Below, piece after piece: positions 59,822-64,000 of a DNA stretch of 64,000 bases. Under the pieces are notes generated by a model. It was not told the DNA's origin and ran no database searches. It saw only the letters and a list, made by a program, of their open reading frames with translations. The first letter of the stretch is position 1, and every line of letters starts with the position of its first letter. The translations under genes and the position numbers were made by a program. The stretch is from J051 sp040289295 (GTDB taxonomy: Bacteria > Armatimonadota > Fimbriimonadia > Fimbriimonadales > ATM1): contig PSLA01000007.1 of NCBI GenBank assembly GCA_040289295.1, positions 21,705-85,704 of the forward strand, given 5' to 3'.

Positions 59822-60487
59822 TCACTGCGAGCCATGTGGCGGAAACGGGTTCGGCTCGTCAGTGAAAAGGCTCCACAGGGAGAATCCACGCCCAGAATTT
59901 GGCACGCTCGACGGCCGCAAGGTTAGAGTTGCGGTTTGGACGGAGCCATCCTTGCGGAGACGAAGGAGAGGGCCCTCGAACATCAACCATGCAGACCCGC
60001 AGAAGCCGCGCAGGCCCTCTACAAAGTGCTCGGTATGCCACCCGTGCAGGCGGCACGCCGCGATCCCGTGGTTCGGGTCGGCACGCTCTAACTCTCGAAC
60101 AAACTTGTGATCCTGAGTGAAGCGGTGAAGGGTTTCGTAACTCGTTTCGTAGGCGTGCGGCTCACCATGGCAAGCATCGAAGCGGGATGCGTAACCCTCG
60201 AACCGATCAAGCGGGCACAGCAGGATTAGCGCGTCGGAAATCAGCCCTGCCTCGACGAGCGCATCCGGCGATGGGAACGGTAACCCGGATGACTCCGCGT
60301 ACATAGTCTGCCCCATACCATACTGCCGAAGCTGTTGAATGCAGGAGATTCGCGACGCGCTACCTTTGGACTTTCCTACGACCGGCACGATGAGCGCCGC
60401 CAATAGGCCGATGATCGCTACAACCACCAGCAACTCGATGAGGGTAAGCGCCTCTTCGTTCACGCGTCCACGCACTCGACAATCCAT
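59822..60487 (-). CDS. prepilin-type N-terminal methylation protein
   Basis: 221 residues. N-terminus RGRVNEEALTLIELLVVVAIIGLLAALIVPVVGKS is a type IV pilin-like hydrophobic segment with the conserved Glu at +5; the cleavage-site residue before LTLIE is Ala rather than Gly. A 180-residue C-terminal domain (YGMGQTMYAESSGLPFPSPDALVEAGLISDALILLCPLDRFE) resembles DUF1559-like pseudopilins of planctomycete and Armatimonadota genomes. ATG 60487 has GGAAG upstream. Last gene in the accessory cluster. Confidence 0.75.
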   Translation of the reverse strand: MDCRVRGRVNEEALTLIELLVVVAIIGLLAALIVPVVGKSKGSASRISCIQQLRQYGMGQTMYAESSGLPFPSPDALVEAGLISDALILLCPLDRFEGYASRFDACHGEPHAYETSYETLHRFTQDHKFVRELERADPNHGIAACRLHGWHTEHFVEGLRGFCGSAWLMFEGPLLRLRKDGSVQTATLTLRPSSVPNSGRGFSLWSLFTDEPNPFPPHGSQ

Positions 60488-60852
60488 CTTCCGAATCCTC
60501 CTGTTCCAATTGTCTGCGATGCCACCGACGACAAAAAGAAGATCCATTCTATCGGACCGGCGGACACCACCCGCATGCTCAGAAGAGCGCGATAGGCAGC
60601 CATAACAAAGATCATACCGAACGCGCCGCCAAACGCCATCCAACGCGCCGTCTGAACACTGATCCGTCCAACGAATGCCTGGCTAATAGCCACAGCCAGT
60701 ACTAACCGCACGAGCGCCAGGAGCGCAAGCAAAGAGATCGCCACACGCGAACCGACCAATATCTGAATGGACACATCCAACACAGCCAGACCAGTCCCGC
60801 CCAAGAGTGTTGCGCTGACCAGTCGCCTGCGAAGTGCTCGCTTTACGGGCAC
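60460..60852 (-). CDS. membrane protein, unknown
   Basis: 130 residues with about three hydrophobic segments (ATLLGGTGLAVLDVSIQILVG; SLLALLALVRLVLAVAIS; MAFGGAFGMIFVMAAYRALL). Overlaps the prepilin-like gene by 28 bases and the upstream Cys-rich gene by 10. No family recognised. Codons encoding TGLAVL are part of a 23-base repeat shared with the upstream gene. Confidence 0.55.
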   Translation of the reverse strand: MPVKRALRRRLVSATLLGGTGLAVLDVSIQILVGSRVAISLLALLALVRLVLAVAISQAFVGRISVQTARWMAFGGAFGMIFVMAAYRALLSMRVVSAGPIEWIFFLSSVASQTIGTGGFGRWIVECVDA

Positions 60853-61292
60853 GCCACCTCCGAATAGCGATGCGTGGCGCCTCCCCCGCTACAAGGGGGC
60901 TCCTCGTCGGATGAATTGCAACACCCGTCGTTCTGCCAGAGCGAACAGCAGATTCCTATATCGTCCCCTGGACAATCGTACCAGTAAAGCCACCTTTTGC
61001 GCCTAAAGTTGTTGTTGAAGGGCAGCGAGGGCGAGCAATCCGTTCCATCCGGTCGCAAGACGCACCAATACTGCGTGGTCGAGCCAATCGGAATGCAATT
61101 GACACACTGTATGGTCGGCAGCAGCATTGCTTTCGCCCGTCCGTCACGCCCCAAAACCATTCCGTCGAGCAATTCATCTGCCGTAACGACACCGACTGCA
61201 TCACTTGGACCGCAGCAGGGCTTGTCGCCCCACGAGGCGGTGACGCTTGGGGTCGCCAACACAGCCAGACCAGTCCCGTCTCGCCGATACAT
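60843..61292 (-). CDS. Cys-rich protein, probably exported
   Basis: 149 residues from ATG 61292 with 13 Cys, including PCC, CVNC, ICC and GCC pairs. MYRRDGTGLAVLATPSVTASWG could be a weak export signal. The frame is open upstream to 61511 and includes further Cys residues (RCYIYSNDALSRVCITPC), so the true N-terminus is uncertain. No family recognised. Disulfide-bonded structure is likely if exported. Confidence 0.45.
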   Translation of the reverse strand: MYRRDGTGLAVLATPSVTASWGDKPCCGPSDAVGVVTADELLDGMVLGRDGRAKAMLLPTIQCVNCIPIGSTTQYWCVLRPDGTDCSPSLPFNNNFRRKRWLYWYDCPGDDIGICCSLWQNDGCCNSSDEEPPCSGGGATHRYSEVACP

Positions 61293-61470
61293 ATACTCAC
61301 AAGGTGTTATGCACACCCGGGAAAGAGCGTCATTCGAGTATATGTAACAGCGCCCCCAGGGTGAGCCATGGGATGTTGTGCTGCCCCGCGGGATGAGCGG
61401 GAGGACTGCGCGAGGGGGTGAACCCGTGACAGCCCGCTGGCACCCGCGTTGCCCGGGGCGTGGCCGCGCG

Positions 61471-62169
61471 CTATTGATGGTCGTAGGCACAGCGCCGGAG
61501 GCGCTCCTCAAGCTCGTCCCACGATAGGGCTCGCCGGGTCAAGGTCGCGGGGAGCCAAACCTTCTTCAGCCGGAGCGATTTAAAGACCGGTTTCAAGTCT
61601 CGGTACGCCTTGTACCGTGCAACGTGGCGCGCCTTGGAGCGTCCAACGTCCGAATCCAGGTCTTCCAGCTCTGGATGGGCCCTTCTAGCGTAAGCTGTGA
61701 GCGCATCACACACCAATCCATACGTTAAAGACCCACAAACGGGACGGTCACCAGCTTCGACGTCGGCACTTACAGCTACTGTAGATCCATCTTTGCATTC
61801 AAACTCACCAGTGAGAAAATATTGATGTGGTATTGGTGCTGGTGGATCATAGCGCTCCGTGCGCACGAGCTTGCACCCTTCAAACGCTGGCAGGAAGACG
61901 CGGTCAATGAGTTCCTTCAGTGACGATTCGTCAAGGCCGGTCGCCTCCCGCTCCTCCTGGGACACATAGTTCATCAGCGTTGCAGCGTCCCCTGCAACAA
62001 GTGCCCGCAAAACATTCTGAGCTGCTTGATCCATCTCCTCAGGCTGCTGCAAAGCACGAACGACCAGCACGAGCGAGTACAGGGCGGCGACGCATCCAAG
62101 CCCAATCAAGAAACCCCTTCGAACCCAGGGATACCCTTCCTTCGCGCGCTTAATTGCAGAACTGCCCAT
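61471..62169 (-). CDS. membrane-anchored protein of unknown function
   Basis: 232 residues. One N-terminal membrane helix (RRGFLIGLGCVAALYSLVLVVRALQ), then a soluble domain with two Cys-containing segments (GCKLVRTERYDPP, CKDGSTVAVSADVEAGDRPVCGSL). The stretch MDQAAQNVLRALVAGDAATLMNYVSQEEREATGLDESSL resembles lumazine-binding-like or NTF2-type folds, but this is a guess. ATG 62169 overlaps the upstream Cys-rich gene by 20 bases. Confidence 0.55.
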   Translation of the reverse strand: MGSSAIKRAKEGYPWVRRGFLIGLGCVAALYSLVLVVRALQQPEEMDQAAQNVLRALVAGDAATLMNYVSQEEREATGLDESSLKELIDRVFLPAFEGCKLVRTERYDPPAPIPHQYFLTGEFECKDGSTVAVSADVEAGDRPVCGSLTYGLVCDALTAYARRAHPELEDLDSDVGRSKARHVARYKAYRDLKPVFKSLRLKKVWLPATLTRRALSWDELEERLRRCAYDHQ

Positions 62170-62536
62170 CGCAATTCTCTCCCATCCTCTGATCTACAAA
62201 CTTGCATACCGCGAAGTATCGGGGGGGCTCGCCGGATCCCTGGCAGCAGCGCCAATAAGCGGTGAACTGCTGGCAGTATTGCTTACCCCGCAAAGTGACG
62301 ATCTTGCAGCACCAGGTTCGGCTGTCCTCCACTATCTCCCCCAGTGCTTTGCCCGCACAAGCGTCGTGGGGGCTGCACTCTCCTGCACGGCCGCAATGAT
62401 GCAAAGGAGTTGGCGGAGTACCCCTGCAGATTGGAATTCCGGGCAGGCCCTGGCTCACCCCCATCTGGGCGAGCAGCACGGTAACAACAGCCGCCACAAC
62501 CACAGAGATGCGACCGATGTTTCGATAGAATGTCAT
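62150..62536 (-). CDS. exported Cys-rich protein
   Basis: 128 residues: signal peptide (about 1-29, VVVAAVVTVLLAQMGVSQG) and a mature part of about 100 residues with 12 Cys in pairs such as HHCGRAGEC, TWCCKI, YWRCCQ, ENCDGQFC. An even count suggests disulfides. No known toxin or enzyme family recognised. ATG 62536 has AAGGAG 8 bases upstream. The prepilin-like gene lies just upstream on the same strand. Confidence 0.65.
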   Translation of the reverse strand: MTFYRNIGRISVVVAAVVTVLLAQMGVSQGLPGIPICRGTPPTPLHHCGRAGECSPHDACAGKALGEIVEDSRTWCCKIVTLRGKQYCQQFTAYWRCCQGSGEPPRYFAVCKFVDQRMGENCDGQFCN

Positions 62537-62566
62537 TGAGTGTCTCCTTATCATGTGTTTGGTGTT

Positions 62567-63250
62567 TTAGTCAGGCGGTTGCGAGAACCACCGCAAATTG
62601 TTCCAATCACCTTGCGCGTACTTGTTCACAATCTGTCCGCTCAGCAGCAGGGCAATTCCTCTTTTCGACACGTACGCGCTACGCACCAGGAGGTCTTGCC
62701 GGTTACAATAGAACTCAGCCATGACCACCGCGTTCTCACGATACTCCGTTAAGTAGTCCTTGTAAAGCAACCAGTTCGCTGTGAACCCACCTCCTTCCAC
62801 GGGCATGAGCATCACGAGAGGGTCGTACATGTGTGCGACCATTCGCAGGTAACCGGTTGCACCACCATAGTCCAGACCACCCTCGAACGATGGTGGGAAG
62901 AACTGCGGCGAACACGGTCCGATCCAATCCTCGGGCCGAATTCCCGGCAGCATCGGATCCACAGGAGTATGCACAATTTGGGGGGTGCCCGTCTCGCGGA
63001 TGTTCGGCGGCAGTCCCGCCGTGTAATATGACCGAAACGACGTGAACACATCAGCGCCGTTCCACTCTTGGCGGTACGTCTGCAGCGCGACGTTAAACTG
63101 CTGAAGACGCTGAACCGTCCCTACGACCTTTATCTTCATCTTCAGCGACGCGAACACCGGGTACAGCATCGAAGCCAGCATCCCGATGATCAGAACCACT
63201 ATCAGCGCCTCCAACAAAGTCAGCGCGCGACTTCGTTTACGCAGTGTCAT
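62567..63250 (-). CDS. prepilin-type N-terminal methylation protein
   Basis: 227 residues. MTLRKRSRALTLLEALIVVLIIGMLASMLYPVFASLK is a pilin-like N-terminus with Glu at +5 (cleavage before LTLLE after Ala). C-terminal domain of about 190 residues contains YRQEWNGADVFTSFRSYYTAGLPPN and a PCSPQFF segment. ATG 63250 overlaps the end of the redoxin frame (ATGA), so it is co-transcribed with it. May be a pseudopilin. Confidence 0.75.
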   Translation of the reverse strand: MTLRKRSRALTLLEALIVVLIIGMLASMLYPVFASLKMKIKVVGTVQRLQQFNVALQTYRQEWNGADVFTSFRSYYTAGLPPNIRETGTPQIVHTPVDPMLPGIRPEDWIGPCSPQFFPPSFEGGLDYGGATGYLRMVAHMYDPLVMLMPVEGGGFTANWLLYKDYLTEYRENAVVMAEFYCNRQDLLVRSAYVSKRGIALLLSGQIVNKYAQGDWNNLRWFSQPPD

Positions 63251-63918
63251 TGTCTTCCTCTTAATCGCTCGATAAACATCTTCAACGTCTCGCCAGGCCG
63301 AGGCACCTCCACGATCTCGCCGCTTGCATCAAGCACGGCCGCCTGTGGCGCCCGGAGAAGCATCTCTCGCGGCACCTATGGCGAGTCCCCAAACCATTGG
63401 GCCAGACGCACCTCTTCGGCGCCGTCTAGCGCCCCTCGGTACGGCTCGGTGAAGCCTGTCGAGACCAGCACCACCGGCTTGATCGGTGACGCCGAAACAA
63501 TGGACAGCAGCGCCTCAGGGGAAGCGCAGTCGGTGCACGAGACCGACACCACAACCGTGCCATCCCGGATAGCGACCGGTCGCCCATTGAGGTCGGTCTG
63601 TGGAAGGTGAACACGTTTGCCGAGGAGCGACTTGTCCCACGGCGACACAGCCGGAGCCGAAGCCGGCATCGCGCCACCGGCGGACCGCACCGCGGAGAGC
63701 ATTGGGGCAACCCGCAACGCCGCGTACCCGCCGACCAAAACGACGGCAATCGGTAACGCATCCCTGACGCCTTGCAGCCAGGCGGTCAGCCTCTTAAACG
63801 CCGCACCAGCCACCCCCAGGAAGGCGGGCATTATCCGGAGGAATGCGCGTTCCTCTGTGGCTGGTCGGGCCCGCACTGCTCTCGGAGCCATATACCCGAT
63901 ATACCCCTTCTGTGCCAT
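63247..63918 (-). pseudogene. TlpA/redoxin-like membrane protein interrupted by in-frame TAG
   Basis: Frame with signal-anchor (about residues 50-75, ALPIAVVLVGGYAAL), a thioredoxin-like domain with VVVSVSCTDCASPEAL (CxxC) and VVLVSTGFTEPYRG, and the TAG at 63376-63378 after QWFGDSP. In frame beyond TAG the sequence continues VPREMLLRAPQAAVLDASGEIVEVPRPGETLKMFIERLRGRQ and ends TGA in an ATGA overlap with the prepilin gene, so the downstream part is the natural C-terminus. A nonsense mutation, base error or UAG readthrough all fit. ATG 63918 (MAQKGYIGYM) or an earlier start at 63978. Confidence 0.65.
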
Positions 63919-64000
63919 AGACGTTCCTGGTGCGCGACAGGTTCCAACTTTTTCGTCATTCGGCGCTAAAAAGTCCACAAAACCTAGGAGTTCTAAGAGT

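Noticed and set aside
63376..63378. TAG read as pyrrolysine
   Set aside because: No pyl genes visible and the position is not an active-site residue; mutation or sequencing error is simpler.
59822..63918. methylamine dehydrogenase (mau) cluster, suggested by redoxin plus Cys-rich proteins
   Set aside because: No MauA/MauB/MauE motif or tryptophan tryptophylquinone pattern is visible; the order differs.
1..64000. CRISPR array or cas genes
   Set aside because: No regular spaced repeats with unique spacers and no cas-like protein found.

Overview
The window is 64 kb of a GC-rich bacterial genome, coding densely on both strands, with one 59-base run of N at 669-727, so it comes from a draft or metagenome assembly. 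The organism has a two-membrane envelope: a porin, an outer-membrane-type barrel protein, lipoproteins, a DsbD-like system, prepilin-like proteins and a PEP-CTERM protein are all present. It uses the standard bacterial code, since many genes end in TGA. No marker here fixes the phylum. The mix of prepilin-like proteins, PEP-CTERM sorting, small Cys-rich exported proteins and leaderless starts would suit Armatimonadota (Fimbriimonadia-like), but that is an inference.

Layout: (1) 1-12 kb, envelope stress and cell wall: an ECF sigma factor / anti-sigma / RseB-like unit, then PBP1A and PBP2; on the other strand a glycan-polymerase/ligase gene with two GT2 glycosyltransferases; a LysM-SH3-NlpC/P60 hydrolase; tRNA-Glu. 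(2) 11.5-22 kb, housekeeping: SDR/TIGR01777 protein, cupin, carbonic anhydrase, purL, YbaN, S4, GNAT, Nif3-like, a large secreted protein and a redoxin. (3) 22-31 kb, cell division and wall: ftsE-ftsX-envC-like operon, RNase HIII-like, rodA, LD-carboxypeptidase, NAGPA-like phosphodiesterase, glpX, and a thioredoxin lipoprotein with an in-frame TGA exactly at the first active-site cysteine. (4) 31-53 kb: PilZ protein, a secreted protein with an internal duplication, malate dehydrogenase-cinA-thpR-PIG-L operon, Ppx/GppA, GAF histidine kinase, M48 protease, mtaB, leuC, amidohydrolase, uvrB, Usp, hisI, porin, tyrS, DsbD-alpha-like lipoprotein and plsC. (5) 53-64 kb, accessory: a PEP-CTERM protein behind a consensus sigma-54 promoter, an ABC exporter with an unusual N-terminal extension, an amidase, an orphan phage-terminase-like gene, and a seven-gene run of prepilin-like, Cys-rich and redoxin genes.

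Most operons are tightly coupled, with many 4-base ATGA or GTGA overlaps. Many first genes of units lack a Shine-Dalgarno sequence and instead have a TANNNT-like hexamer 6-7 bases before the start codon, the signature of leaderless transcription. I used this to choose several starts. The observations most worth following are the candidate selenoprotein at 30564-31013, the sigma-54/PEP-CTERM pair at 53305-53952, the prepilin/Cys-rich/redoxin cluster at 59822-63918 and the dispersed intergenic repeat family.
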